DNA from: Legionella steigerwaltii
Lineage (GTDB): Bacteria > Pseudomonadota > Gammaproteobacteria > Legionellales > Legionellaceae
NCBI RefSeq assembly: GCF_001468065.1
Contig: NZ_LNYZ01000001.1
Coordinates: 186,001-250,000, forward strand
DNA: 64,000 nucleotides
Direction: 5' to 3'
In this document: positions 28,928-38,088 of the stretch, piece after piece
How the letters are laid out: the number at the start of each line of letters is the position of its first letter
How positions within the stretch are numbered: position 1 is the first letter of the stretch
The notes under the pieces: generated by a model
What the model saw: only the letters and a program-made list of their open reading frames with translations
Told to the model about the DNA's origin: nothing
The model's database searches: none
Translations under genes and position numbers: made by a program

Positions 28928-29638
28928 ATGAAAGAGAGAAGGGATAGAAATCCAAAAAGGCAGGAGATTGAGAGGATTAATTTAGAATTACAAAACTTGC
29001 AAGAGCAGGTTAAAACGTTAAAAGGTACCTTTTACGATACTTATACGGTACAAGAGACTGTGCCAGACACATATAGATTTAAATCGGAAATTGATCCTAA
29101 TGCCCCTGATGAGTTTAATATGGAGCCTGATACCTGGAAGAAAGTAGACAAACAGATATGGGTTCCTCGTGATCCAACAACTTTGGAAAGAAATCAACTT
29201 GATGAGCTAGCACAAGGAATTAGAGCTAAAGAGAGGGCAATTGGTAGATTAGTCGATGAAATAAACGTAGCAAAGGTTATGGAAACTGTTTCAGACGTTT
29301 TAAAGTATCTTGATCCAAAGAAGCATAAAAACGATATTGCTAATTTGAAAAGCTTAGAAGAGCAACATTTTTCTAGTTTGTATGATCTTCAAAATCATAT
29401 TTCTAGATGGTCAGGTGGTCAATCTAGTGTAACGCGAGAACTATATAAGGCTATTAAGAAATCAGACGGGTCAGATATTGATTACCAGATGGGCAAGGTT
29501 GCTAAGCAACTAGAGGACAGAGTGAACGTTCATAAAACTGAAAAGACATTTAACTTTAATGCATTTAAGGAGCAAATACCTCGTGTGAATATAGATGAGG
29601 ATCTGGATAAAGATGACAGTCACAGTAACTCGTTATAA
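28928..29638 (+). CDS. Hypothetical coiled-coil protein with acidic C-terminus
   Basis: A 236-residue soluble protein with no signal or membrane segment. Residues 1-45 are highly charged, with coiled-coil-like heptads (RINLELQNLQEQVKTLKG). A middle part follows, with two proline-rich turns, then another helical stretch (ELAQGIRAKERAIGRLVDEINVAKVMETV). The C-terminus ends in NIDEDLDKDDSHSNSL, an acidic patch followed by a short polar tail with a terminal Leu, which resembles the C-terminal signal seen in many Dot/Icm effectors. I do not recognise the family; effector status is inference. A GAGGG site lies before the ATG (GGTGAGGGATTATC). Confidence 0.7.
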   Translation: MKERRDRNPKRQEIERINLELQNLQEQVKTLKGTFYDTYTVQETVPDTYRFKSEIDPNAPDEFNMEPDTWKKVDKQIWVPRDPTTLERNQLDELAQGIRAKERAIGRLVDEINVAKVMETVSDVLKYLDPKKHKNDIANLKSLEEQHFSSLYDLQNHISRWSGGQSSVTRELYKAIKKSDGSDIDYQMGKVAKQLEDRVNVHKTEKTFNFNAFKEQIPRVNIDEDLDKDDSHSNSL

Positions 29639-29757
29639 TTCAATGAGAGATTATATTTTCATTATCTATTCTCAAAAATAGTTTTTGAGTTGGTACTAAC
29701 TTTGCTTTGAATCCTGGACGCAACGAAGAAATCCAGTCCACATAACTTTTTATGAAG

Positions 29758-29788
29758 CAACCTAATTAAAGAAAATTAGGTTGTTTTT
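29758..29788 (+). terminator. Rho-independent terminator
   Basis: CAACCTAATT pairs with AATTAGGTTG around a six-base loop (AAAGAA), followed by five T. It lies about 120 bases after the stop of the coiled-coil gene and fits a plus-strand terminator. The AT-rich stem of ten pairs is rather weak. Confidence 0.75.
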
Positions 29789-29855
29789 AAAGACAGTATC
29801 TAGAAGAGTAGTTTTATCAATTTAAAAATTACATCAATTTTGGTTATCTATGGTT

Positions 29856-30674
29856 TTATTTTATAAAACTTTTTTCTTTACCGAAAAGATAGGTTGCGGT
29901 GACTAAAACCTCATTTGACCTATAGGAGCCAGGATTCAAGGATTGTTCAGCCCATGTATTAATTCCATTACCAGAGGAAATAGGGCCTAAATCTTGATAA
30001 ATGTAACCTACAGAAAAGATAAGTTGAGGGAAAAATTGCACATCAATCCCTGCACCTACATTATAAGCAAATTCACTGGTATTCGAGTCTCTAAATCCGG
30101 GACTGACTCTTGGAGTAACACCGGAAAATGCTTCTTCTCGATAGTTAGATACATTGTTGAATGAACTCCCTATTCCTCCATTAACATAAGGTGAAAATAT
30201 TACATATCGGAACAGATTAATTTTTCCTGATGCTAATAAAAGATTGGAAGTAAAATCCAAGTTGTAATTGTAGTTAGTAAATTCAGGCAAGGAATATTGT
30301 GTTATTTCACCACGAATATGAGTTTTGAAAAAATACTGCCAGAAGACGCTCAATGAGTAGGAAGGAAACCAAAAATTATTATTTTGCCAACGTCGACCTG
30401 CAGATGCCGCAATAACCCCACCATTATCATTAGTGATTGAGTATCGATCAAAATCAAAAGGGGATGGAAATCCTGAGCCGTTATTTACTTTCATTTGGGA
30501 ATGTAACTCAGGAAATTGGGCGCCTCCTCCAAGAGCTATAAACCAACTGCTTTGCGTATTGAAAATAGATGGTGGTACTGTATTTTTTATACTTTCAATA
30601 TCCTTAGAGAAAGATTGACCATGGTAGACAAATAATAAAGCGGCAATACTTGGATAAAATAAATTCCATTTCAT
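29856..30674 (-). CDS. Outer-membrane beta-barrel protein
   Basis: From the ATG at 30674 the protein has 272 residues. It begins with a signal peptide (MKWNLFYPSIAALLFVYHG, cleavage near SFS), after which alternating hydrophobic and polar strands fill the length, with many Tyr, Phe and Asn/Gly turns. NVGAGIDVQFFPQLIFSVGYIYQDLG is a typical barrel strand pair, and the C-terminus reads VLVTATYLFG plus a short tail. This looks like the small eight- to ten-stranded outer-membrane proteins of the opacity/OmpW-like class common in Legionella. An upstream in-frame start at 30728 would add an unlikely hydrophobic extension. Function unknown. Confidence 0.7.
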   Translation of the reverse strand: MKWNLFYPSIAALLFVYHGQSFSKDIESIKNTVPPSIFNTQSSWFIALGGGAQFPELHSQMKVNNGSGFPSPFDFDRYSITNDNGGVIAASAGRRWQNNNFWFPSYSLSVFWQYFFKTHIRGEITQYSLPEFTNYNYNLDFTSNLLLASGKINLFRYVIFSPYVNGGIGSSFNNVSNYREEAFSGVTPRVSPGFRDSNTSEFAYNVGAGIDVQFFPQLIFSVGYIYQDLGPISSGNGINTWAEQSLNPGSYRSNEVLVTATYLFGKEKSFIK

Positions 30675-30790
30675 AATTAGTCTCAAAAATTTAATAATCG
30701 TTATAGTAATCCGCGTAATTGGTGACAATGATTAATTGCGGCATGAGAAAGTATCATAATTAAATGAATTAAATCAATAAAATGATTGCC

Positions 30791-30925
30791 TCTGTTTCCA
30801 TTTCTACTATCTTGGTCAAACTGCCCTGATTTTCTGTGCTCCAATGCTCACATACTTTATGTATGCTGCGCTTCGGTGCTCGAAAATCAAGTCATTTTGA
30901 CTCAAGCTAGCGACATGGAAACAGA
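30791..30925. repeat. Family B nested palindrome, copy 1
   Basis: About 135 bases with imperfect inverted arms: TCTGTTTCCAT near one end pairs with ATGGAAACAGA at the other, and an inner TGACTTGATTTTC-like stretch pairs with its mirror. The core TATGCTGCGCTTCGGTGCTC matches the other two copies. The outermost arms differ from copies 2 and 3, which have TTGACAATTC. Located between the divergent outer-membrane gene and truA. Confidence 0.85.
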
Positions 30926-31031
30926 CGCTGGCATAAGCCCAAAATAAGCATTAATCATTAAAAATTAGAGCTTAGGACAAGAGAAATTACTATAATAATT
31001 AATAAACTTGAAAATCAATTAGATTAGGGTA

Positions 31032-31058
31032 TAGACAAAACATATGCTGTATTATAAA
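31032..31058 (+). promoter_or_regulatory. Possible sigma-70 type promoter of truA
   Basis: TAGACA at 31032-31037 and TATAAA at 31053-31058 are separated by 15 bases, slightly short of the usual 16-18. The predicted start of transcription lies about 20 bases before the ATG at 31084, and an AGGA ribosome site falls between. The pair may drive truA and the trp genes behind it. Low certainty. Confidence 0.3.
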
Positions 31059-31083
31059 TTGGCCTTTTTATCAGGAATAATCA

Positions 31084-31872
31084 ATGCGTATTGCCTTGGT
31101 GCTTGAGTACGATGGTAGCCAGTATCATGGCTGGCAAGCACAAACAGGCTTGCATACTGTGCAACAAGCCGTAGAACATGCTTTATCAAAAGTGGCAGAT
31201 TGCCCTATTTCTGTAGTTTGTGCGGGCAGGACAGATACTGGTGTACATGCTACAAATCAAGTGATTCATTTTGACTGTGATAAAGTTCGAAGCATTCGTG
31301 CATGGATTCATGGTGCGAACTCTTTTCTACCTAAAGATATTTGCGTCAAATGGGGAAAGGAGTCGACGGAAGAGTTTCATGCAAGATATTCTGCTTCTGC
31401 GCGACGATATCGCTATGTCATTTATAATGGTGCTATTAGACCCGCTTTACTCCGGAGTAATGTTACTTGGCAGTACAGGCAATTAGATCACCGACAAATG
31501 CATCAGGCTGCTCAGGTTTTATTAGGAGAGAATGATTTTACCTCATTTCGTTCCGTTGAGTGTCAATCGAATACGCCTATGCGGAATATCCATAAATTAC
31601 AGGTTAGTCGTATGGGTGATTTAGTAATCATTGATATTACTGCCAATGCTTTTTTACATCATATGGTACGGAATATTGCTGGTGTATTAATTGCAGTAGG
31701 CTCAGGAAAACACCCTGTATCGTGGGTAGACGAAGTACTCAGAGCAAAAGACAGAAGATTAGGCGCTGAAACAGCCCCTGCTTATGGATTGTATCTAGTG
31801 CAAGTGACTTACCCTCAGGAATTTTCTATATTACAGAATAATCCAGGGCCTTCTTTTCTTTTGGAGAAATAA
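31084..31872 (+). CDS. truA: tRNA pseudouridine synthase A (positions 38-40)
   Basis: Converts uridines 38-40 in the anticodon stem-loop. The 262 residues open with MRIALVLEYDGSQYHGWQ. The catalytic Asp lies in CAGRTDTGVHATNQVIHF, followed by RYRYVIYNG and FLHHMVRNIAG. The stop is directly followed by the trpF start, with no intervening base, so the two are translationally linked. Confidence 0.97.
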   Translation: MRIALVLEYDGSQYHGWQAQTGLHTVQQAVEHALSKVADCPISVVCAGRTDTGVHATNQVIHFDCDKVRSIRAWIHGANSFLPKDICVKWGKESTEEFHARYSASARRYRYVIYNGAIRPALLRSNVTWQYRQLDHRQMHQAAQVLLGENDFTSFRSVECQSNTPMRNIHKLQVSRMGDLVIIDITANAFLHHMVRNIAGVLIAVGSGKHPVSWVDEVLRAKDRRLGAETAPAYGLYLVQVTYPQEFSILQNNPGPSFLLEK

Positions 31873-32493
31873 TTGAGTCTGGCACGTATACGAGTCAAAA
31901 TGTGTGGTATGACGCGTAGCGAAGATATTGCACATGCAATTAATCTAGGTGTTGATGCGATAGGTTTGATTTTTTATCCAAAGAGCACTCGCTGCGTCTC
32001 TATAGAACATGCCAAGGTATTATTAAAAGAGCTTCCTGCATTCGTAGACTCGGTTGCTGTTTTGGTTAATCCTGAACAAGAATTGGTCTATAAAATAATA
32101 GAGGAATTACCAATCCAGTTATTGCAATTTCATGGTGATGAAACCGTTGAGTTTTGCCAGCAATTTAAGAAACCTTATATTAAAGCCATACATGCTGATT
32201 CGGCAGAACATATTCATCAAACAGCTCGAAATTTTGTGTCGGCACATGCTTTATTGTTAGATACTCCTTCTAAGACTGTTAGGGGTGGAACTGGATGTGC
32301 TTTTGATTGGAATATTATTCCGCAAAGGGTAGAAAAGCCTTACATATTGGCTGGAGGACTGGATGAGTTTAATGTACTTGAGGCAATTAAATCATGCCAT
32401 CCTTATGCCCTAGATCTGTGTAGCGGCATTGAGATGTCGCCTGGAGTTAAAGATCATGGCAAAATGAGTCGATTTATGCAGAAATTATTGTAG
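31873..32493 (+). CDS. trpF: Phosphoribosylanthranilate isomerase
   Basis: Third step of tryptophan branch synthesis, isomerising PRA to CdRP. The 206 residues have [15 protein letters not shown] at the N-terminus with the catalytic Cys, QFHGDE in the centre and the TIM-barrel phosphate site [16 protein letters not shown] with [15 protein letters not shown]. The start is TTG, with GGAG eight bases upstream overlapping the truA end. The stop is the first base of a family A palindrome, which separates it from trpB. Confidence 0.96.
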   Translation: MSLARIRVKMCGMTRSEDIAHAINLGVDAIGLIFYPKSTRCVSIEHAKVLLKELPAFVDSVAVLVNPEQELVYKIIEELPIQLLQFHGDETVEFCQQFKKPYIKAIHADSAEHIHQTARNFVSAHALLLDTPSKTVRGGTGCAFDWNIIPQRVEKPYILAGGLDEFNVLEAIKSCHPYALDLCSGIEMSPGVKDHGKMSRFMQKLL

Positions 32494-32572
32494 TAGCCTG
32501 GGTGAAGCGCAGTGTAACCCGGGTTTGGTTAACTCTGAACTCCCGGGTTATGCTGTGCTTCACCCAGACTAC
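32493..32572. repeat. Family A palindrome, copy 5, between trpF and trpB
   Basis: Arms read GTAGCCTGGGTGAAGCGCAG and GTGCTTCACCCAGACTAC, less perfect than other copies. It begins in the trpF stop codon and ends 29 bases before trpB. Being within an operon, it could lower expression of trpBA relative to trpF or protect the upstream mRNA. Confidence 0.93.
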
Positions 32573-32600
32573 ATTTTTAAAAGTTTATGAAGGTAGATTA

Positions 32601-33800
32601 ATGAATAAAAAAGAGCTTCCTGACGAGCGCGGACACTTTGGTCCCTATGGCGGTATCTTTGTCGCAGATACTTTGATGTATGCATTAAAGCAATTGGAAG
32701 AGGCTTACACAAAATATCGAAAGGATCCTGATTTTTTAGCGGAGCTGAATGCTGAATTAAAAGATTATGTGGGACGTCCTAACCCACTTTATCATGCACA
32801 ACGTTTAAGCCAAGAAATAGGTGGCGCACAAATCTACTTAAAACGAGAAGATTTGAATCATACTGGGGCACATAAAATTAATAATACTGTAGGACAAGCG
32901 CTACTTGCCAAACGTATGGGCAAAACTCGGGTCATTGCCGAAACGGGCGCGGGTCAACACGGGGTTGCCTCGGCAACAGTAGCCGCCAAATTAGGTTTAG
33001 AATGTGTCGTCTACATGGGTGCTGAAGATATAAAACGCCAATCATCTAATGTTTATCGCATGAAATTGTTGGGTGCAGAAGTGGTTCCGGTCACAGCAGG
33101 TTCACAAACGTTAAAAGATGCATTAAATGAAGCCATGCGTGATTGGGTAAGCCATATTGATGATACTTTTTATATTATTGGAACAGTTGCTGGTCCACAT
33201 CCTTACCCTCAAATGGTTCGCGATTTTCAGACGGTTATTGGTATTGAAGCACGATCTCAATTTTTGGAAAAAAAAGGGCAATTACCCGATGCTTTGGTGG
33301 CTTGTGTAGGTGGTGGCTCTAACGCAATCGGCTTATTTTATCCTTTTTTGAATGATTCAACAGTTGCCATCTATGGTGTTGAAGCTGGAGGTAAAGGTTT
33401 AGAAAGTGGCGAACACTCAGCTTCACTGATTGCAGGAACACCCGGTGTTTTGCATGGTAATCGTACCTATTTGCTGTGTGATGAATACGGTCAAATTAAA
33501 GATACTCATTCCGTTTCAGCAGGTCTTGATTATCCTGGCGTAGGTCCCGAACATGCCTATTTAAAAGATACAGGGCGTGTAATTTATGAAGCAATTAATG
33601 ATGATGAGGCGTTGCATGCATTCCGTACCTTAACGCGGGTTGAAGGCATTATTCCTGCTCTTGAATCCAGTCATGCAGTTGCTTATGCAATGAAACTCGC
33701 TAAGAAAATGTCTGTGAGCCAAAACATTATCGTGAATTTATCAGGTCGTGGTGATAAAGACATGCATACTGTTGCTCAAATTGATGGAATTACCGTATGA
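32601..33800 (+). CDS. trpB: Tryptophan synthase beta chain
   Basis: Condenses indole with serine using PLP. From [20 protein letters not shown] the length is 399, normal for TrpB. An open frame reaches back to 32502, but those extra residues are read from the palindrome and are not conserved. The PLP Lys is in [20 protein letters not shown]; the active site Glu lies in [10 protein letters not shown], and the glycine-rich phosphate loop in [10 protein letters not shown]. trpA overlaps the end by four bases (ATGA). Confidence 0.97.
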   Translation: MNKKELPDERGHFGPYGGIFVADTLMYALKQLEEAYTKYRKDPDFLAELNAELKDYVGRPNPLYHAQRLSQEIGGAQIYLKREDLNHTGAHKINNTVGQALLAKRMGKTRVIAETGAGQHGVASATVAAKLGLECVVYMGAEDIKRQSSNVYRMKLLGAEVVPVTAGSQTLKDALNEAMRDWVSHIDDTFYIIGTVAGPHPYPQMVRDFQTVIGIEARSQFLEKKGQLPDALVACVGGGSNAIGLFYPFLNDSTVAIYGVEAGGKGLESGEHSASLIAGTPGVLHGNRTYLLCDEYGQIKDTHSVSAGLDYPGVGPEHAYLKDTGRVIYEAINDDEALHAFRTLTRVEGIIPALESSHAVAYAMKLAKKMSVSQNIIVNLSGRGDKDMHTVAQIDGITV

Positions 33801-34603
33801 ATCGAATTGACAAAACTTTGATGCGCCTGAAATCGCAAGGCAAAAAAATGCTGAGTCCTTATATTACTGCTGGAGATCCTTATCCAGAAGTCACAGTGAA
33901 ACTGATGCATGAATTGGTTAGGGCTGGGGCGGATGTTTTAGAATTAGGTATCCCATTTTCTGATCCCATGGCAGAAGGACCTGTTATCCAAAGAGCAATG
34001 GAACGTGCGCTTGCTCAAGATGTGCATTGTCATACGGTACTGAATATGGTTAAAGAGTTTCGTTTAGAGGATCAAGAGACTCCCATTGTGATAATGGGTT
34101 ACTTAAATCCCATTGAGCATTTGGGTTATGAGCTTTTTGCACAACAGGCCGCAGAAGCGGGCGTAGATGGAACCATTTTGGTAGACTTACCTCCTGAAGA
34201 GAGTGAAGATGTAGCAAAAATCTGGCAAAAATATGGTTTATACAGTATCTTTCTGTGTTCACCAACGACCTCAGATGAGCGGATGGCATTAATTAACCAA
34301 TTCGCTAAGGGTTATTTGTACTACGTGTCTTTGAAGGGTGTTACTGGATCAGAGTTGGATGTTTCATCTGTAAAATCGCAATATCAACACCGCAAAGCGC
34401 AAACCGCACTTCCGCTAATGGTAGGGTTTGGTATAAAAACGCCTGAAATGGCCGCAGAGGTTGCTAGTTTTGCAGATGGTGTTATTGTGGGAGCAGCCCT
34501 CATTACGCAAATTCTGAATGCTTACAACACGAATAATGATATATTGCAAGCGGGAGCAGATTTAATTTATTCCATGCGACATGCTATGGATAATTTAAAA
34601 TGA
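33797..34603 (+). CDS. trpA: Tryptophan synthase alpha chain
   Basis: Releases indole from indole-3-glycerol phosphate for channelling to TrpB. The 268 residues hold the catalytic Glu in [15 protein letters not shown] and the Asp loop in VDLPPEE. GVTG and [10 protein letters not shown] are the phosphate-binding loops. It begins with ATGA overlapping trpB. The trp genes for the earlier steps (trpE, trpD, trpC) are not in this window. Confidence 0.97.
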   Translation: MNRIDKTLMRLKSQGKKMLSPYITAGDPYPEVTVKLMHELVRAGADVLELGIPFSDPMAEGPVIQRAMERALAQDVHCHTVLNMVKEFRLEDQETPIVIMGYLNPIEHLGYELFAQQAAEAGVDGTILVDLPPEESEDVAKIWQKYGLYSIFLCSPTTSDERMALINQFAKGYLYYVSLKGVTGSELDVSSVKSQYQHRKAQTALPLMVGFGIKTPEMAAEVASFADGVIVGAALITQILNAYNTNNDILQAGADLIYSMRHAMDNLK

Positions 34604-34614
34604 ACTAGGGGTTT

Positions 34615-34740
34615 GTTGACAATTCGCTAGACTGAGCCCAAATGGTGTGATTTTAGAGCACCGAAACGCGGCATACACAAAGTATGTGAGTATCGGAGCG
34701 CATAAAATCATGCCATTTTGGCCAGGATAGTAGAATTATC
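34615..34740. repeat. Family B nested palindrome, copy 2
   Basis: Inverted with respect to copies 1 and 3: reads TTGACAATTCGCTAGACTGAG, a central AGAGCACCGAAACGCGGCAT, and a closing arm GATAGTAGAATTATCAGC. The outer arms pair imperfectly. Lies between trpA and glnS, all on the plus strand. Confidence 0.85.
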
Positions 34741-34773
34741 AGCAGCCCCAAATAACAGCGACGGAAAAATCTA

Positions 34774-36426
34774 ATGACAGAATTAACTGAAAAACGAGCT
34801 CATTTTATAAGACAACTGATTACTGATGAGCTAGCAAGTGGCAAACATAAGTCAGTAGTTACTCGTTTTCCCCCTGAGCCTAATGGATATTTGCATGTAG
34901 GGCATGCTAAGTCTATATGCTTGAATTTTGGTTTGGCTCAAGAATTTAACGGTATTTGTTTTTTACGATTTGATGATACTAACCCAATTAAAGAGGAAGA
35001 GGAGTACGTCAATGCAATTATTGAAGACGTACGCTGGCTAGGCTTTGAATGGCATGCAATGACTCATTCTTCAGACTATTACCATGAGCTCTATGATTTT
35101 GCGGTATTATTAATTAAAAAAGACTTAGCTTATATCGATAGTTTGAGCATGGATGAAATTCGTGCTTATCGTGGAACTTTGCAAGAGCCTGGACGTGAAA
35201 GCCCGTACAGAAATAGACCAATAGAAGAAAGTTTGGATTTATTTGCTCGTATGAAAGCAGGGGAGTTTCCTGATGGTACGCATGTGTTAAGAGCAAAAAT
35301 TGATATGCAATCCGGTAACTTGAATATGCGTGATCCGGTAATCTATCGTATTCGACATGCACATCATCAGCGCACAGGCGATGAATGGTGTATTTATCCT
35401 ATGTACGACTATGCACATCCTATTTCTGATGCGCTGGAAAAAATTACTCATTCTTTATGTACATTAGAGTTTCAAGACCACCGTCCTCTTTATGACTGGT
35501 GTGTTGATAATTTACCTTTACCTGCAAAGCCGATCCAAACTGAGTTTGCACGTTTGAATTTATCACATACGGTGACTTCAAAGCGTAAATTACGTACCCT
35601 GGTTGAAAAAAAGGCGGTCACTGGATGGGATGACCCACGAATGCCTACGCTACGAGGGATGCGTAAACGTGGTTATCCACCTGCGGCAATTCGCCAATTT
35701 TGTGAAGTAATAGGGATATCGCGTAGTGATTCTGTGATTGATATGTCTATCCTTGAGGAATGTGTCCGCGATGAATTAAATAGGACAGCGAAACGTGCTT
35801 TGTGTGTTATGGATCCTATAAAAGTAGTTATAGAAAACTATCCTGAAGGTAAGGTAGAAATGTTAAAGCCTGTTTTTAATCAGCAGGACCCAGATTCAGA
35901 AACACGGGAATTACCTTTTACTCGTGAGCTCTTTATTGAACGTTCTGATTTTATGGAAGAACCACCTAAAAAATATTTCCGTTTATCTCCTGGTGCTGAA
36001 GTACGTTTACGTCATGCCTATGTGATTAAATGTCGTGATGTTGTTCATGATGAACAAGGTAATATTATAGAATTACGTTGTACTTATGATGAAAAAACGT
36101 TAGGGAAAAATCCTGAAGATAGAAAGGTAAAAGGGGTCATTCATTGGGTATCATGTGCACACGCTTATCCTGTGACTGTACTGGAGTATGACCGCTTATT
36201 TAATGATCCTAATCCTGGTCGAGAAGAAGATTTCTTCCAATTTTTAAATCATAATTCATTGCAAGTAAAACAGGCATTTTGCGAGCCGGCTTTAGCGAAT
36301 CAGCCAGTAGGCGAAGTATTTCAATTTGAACGCTTAGGATACTATTGTGTTAACGAAGCAAAAGAGGGCCATGTTAGTGTATTTCATCGTGTAGTTGATT
36401 TAAAAGATACTTGGGCAAAACAATAG
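34774..36426 (+). CDS. glnS: Glutaminyl-tRNA synthetase
   Basis: Charges tRNA-Gln in the cytoplasm. The 550 residues carry the class I motif HVGHAKS (in PPEPNGYLHVGHAKSICLN) and the KMSKS counterpart VTSKRKL. The central YPMYDYAHPISD and the beta-barrel anticodon domain with its YPEGKVE follow. Length and order match bacterial GlnS rather than GltX. cysS follows downstream after a repeat. Confidence 0.97.
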   Translation: MTELTEKRAHFIRQLITDELASGKHKSVVTRFPPEPNGYLHVGHAKSICLNFGLAQEFNGICFLRFDDTNPIKEEEEYVNAIIEDVRWLGFEWHAMTHSSDYYHELYDFAVLLIKKDLAYIDSLSMDEIRAYRGTLQEPGRESPYRNRPIEESLDLFARMKAGEFPDGTHVLRAKIDMQSGNLNMRDPVIYRIRHAHHQRTGDEWCIYPMYDYAHPISDALEKITHSLCTLEFQDHRPLYDWCVDNLPLPAKPIQTEFARLNLSHTVTSKRKLRTLVEKKAVTGWDDPRMPTLRGMRKRGYPPAAIRQFCEVIGISRSDSVIDMSILEECVRDELNRTAKRALCVMDPIKVVIENYPEGKVEMLKPVFNQQDPDSETRELPFTRELFIERSDFMEEPPKKYFRLSPGAEVRLRHAYVIKCRDVVHDEQGNIIELRCTYDEKTLGKNPEDRKVKGVIHWVSCAHAYPVTVLEYDRLFNDPNPGREEDFFQFLNHNSLQVKQAFCEPALANQPVGEVFQFERLGYYCVNEAKEGHVSVFHRVVDLKDTWAKQ

Positions 36427-36431
36427 AGTCA

Positions 36432-36561
36432 TTGACAATTCTACTATCTTGGCCAAAATGACGTGATTTCATGCGTTCTGATACGCACATGCTTCATATT
36501 GTATGCTGCGTTTCGGTGCTCTAAAATCACGTCATTTTGGCTCAATCTGGCGAATTGTCAA
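36432..36561. repeat. Family B nested palindrome, copy 3
   Basis: The cleanest copy. The outer arms TTGACAATTC and GAATTGTCAA are exact complements; the inner arms CCAAAATGACGTGATTT and AAATCACGTCATTTTGG also match. The unpaired core holds ATGCGTTCTGATACGCAC and the conserved TATGCTGCGTTTCGGTGCTC. Located in the glnS-cysS interval. Confidence 0.9.
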
Positions 36562-36584
36562 AGACTCTAAGATAAGGGGCAGAT

Positions 36585-37949
36585 ATGTTGCATTTATATA
36601 ATTCTCTAACCAGAACAAAAGAACCATTTGTTTCCATTTCTCCTGGAAAAATAGGTATCTATGTTTGTGGTATTACTGTATATGATCGTTGTCATATAGG
36701 CCATGCCCGTTCTATGGTATCTTTTGATGTCATTGTTCGATACCTGCGCTCTCAAGGTTATGAGGTAAAATATGTTCGCAATATTACTGATATTGACGAC
36801 AAAATTATTGCGCGCGCACATGAACGTGCAATACCTATCGATGAATTGACTGCTCAGTATATTGAGGCAATGAATGAGGATACACGAGCTCTAAATATTT
36901 TGACTCCGGATGTGGAACCACGTGCTACAGAACATATAAGTAGCATTATTCAGTTAATTGAACGGTTACTTAAGAAAGGAAATGCATATCTTAGTGATAA
37001 TGGCGATGTGTGTTATCAAGTGGATTCATTTGCTGATTATGGGAAATTATCGCACAAAGACCTAGAAGGTTTGGTTGCGGGAGCACGAGTAGAAATTGTT
37101 AAAGAAAAACGCTCTCCATTGGATTTTGTTTTATGGAAAAAGGCAAAGCAAGGTGAACCAAGTTGGCCTTCACCATGGGGAGAAGGGCGTCCAGGTTGGC
37201 ATATCGAATGTTCCGCAATGGCTATGAGTGAATTAGGTGAGCAATTTGATATTCACGGAGGAGGGTTGGATTTACAATTCCCACATCATGAGAATGAAAT
37301 CGCTCAAAGTGAAGCGGCTACTGAAAAACCTTTTGCAAATTATTGGCTGCATGTAGGGATGCTTCAGGTTAATAATGAAAAGATGTCTAAATCACTAGGT
37401 AATTTTTTTACCATAGCTGATGTTTTAGCCAAACATCATCCAGAGGTTGTACGTTATTTTCTTTTAAGCAGCCATTATCGAAGTTCATTAAATTATTCCG
37501 AAGAAAATTTAACCAATGCAAAGAAAGCATTAACACGCCTATACCAGACAATAAAAGAGAGTCAGATCAGTACAGATGGTGAATTAGAAAATCATTGGGT
37601 TAATGAATTTAATCAAGCAATGAATGATGATTTTAATACACCTGTAGCGCTATCTGTTCTGTTTCAACTGAGTCATGAAGTAAATAAAAATCGTTCACCT
37701 ACTTTAGCGAACACATTGAAGCATTTGGCAGGGATCATGGGGTTACTACAAGAAGACCCCGCATCTTTTTTACAATCAGGTTTTGCTGAACAAGATCGAA
37801 CTGAGATAGAACAACTAATTGCTGAGAGACTTCAAGCTCGTGCTGATCGAAATTGGGAGCGTGCTGACCAAATAAGAGCTGACTTGTTAAGTCGAGGAAT
37901 TGAGTTAGAAGATGGACCGAATGGAACTACTTGGCGTAGGATGGAATAA
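36585..37949 (+). CDS. cysS: Cysteinyl-tRNA synthetase
   Basis: The smallest class I synthetase, charging tRNA-Cys. The 454 residues have the zinc Cys in [18 protein letters not shown] with the HIGH motif, [10 protein letters not shown] with the Cys/His zinc ligands, [15 protein letters not shown] and the KMSKS motif [36 protein letters not shown] ends the protein. It lies 23 bases after a family B repeat. Confidence 0.97.
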   Translation: MLHLYNSLTRTKEPFVSISPGKIGIYVCGITVYDRCHIGHARSMVSFDVIVRYLRSQGYEVKYVRNITDIDDKIIARAHERAIPIDELTAQYIEAMNEDTRALNILTPDVEPRATEHISSIIQLIERLLKKGNAYLSDNGDVCYQVDSFADYGKLSHKDLEGLVAGARVEIVKEKRSPLDFVLWKKAKQGEPSWPSPWGEGRPGWHIECSAMAMSELGEQFDIHGGGLDLQFPHHENEIAQSEAATEKPFANYWLHVGMLQVNNEKMSKSLGNFFTIADVLAKHHPEVVRYFLLSSHYRSSLNYSEENLTNAKKALTRLYQTIKESQISTDGELENHWVNEFNQAMNDDFNTPVALSVLFQLSHEVNKNRSPTLANTLKHLAGIMGLLQEDPASFLQSGFAEQDRTEIEQLIAERLQARADRNWERADQIRADLLSRGIELEDGPNGTTWRRME

Positions 37950-37971
37950 GCAATTTTTTACTAACTTATTT

Positions 37972-38059
37972 GTAGCCTGGGTGCAGCGCAGCGTAACCCG
38001 GGTTTCCAGTCTAAATGAACCTCGTTAACCCGGGTTACGCTGCGCTGCACCCAGGCTAC
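37972..38059. repeat. Family A palindrome, copy 6
   Basis: The largest copy, with an extra-long loop and matching arms GTAGCCTGGGTGCAGCGCAG and CGCTGCGCTGCACCCAGGCTAC. Lies between convergent cysS and the MFS efflux operon. Confidence 0.95.
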
Positions 38060-38088
38060 GGATCAACAGTTTTTTAAGATCTTTATTT

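Noticed and set aside
32502-32600. Upstream extension of trpB into the palindrome.
   Set aside because: The additional residues are encoded by the hairpin and are not TrpB-like. The usual start MNKKEL is at 32601.
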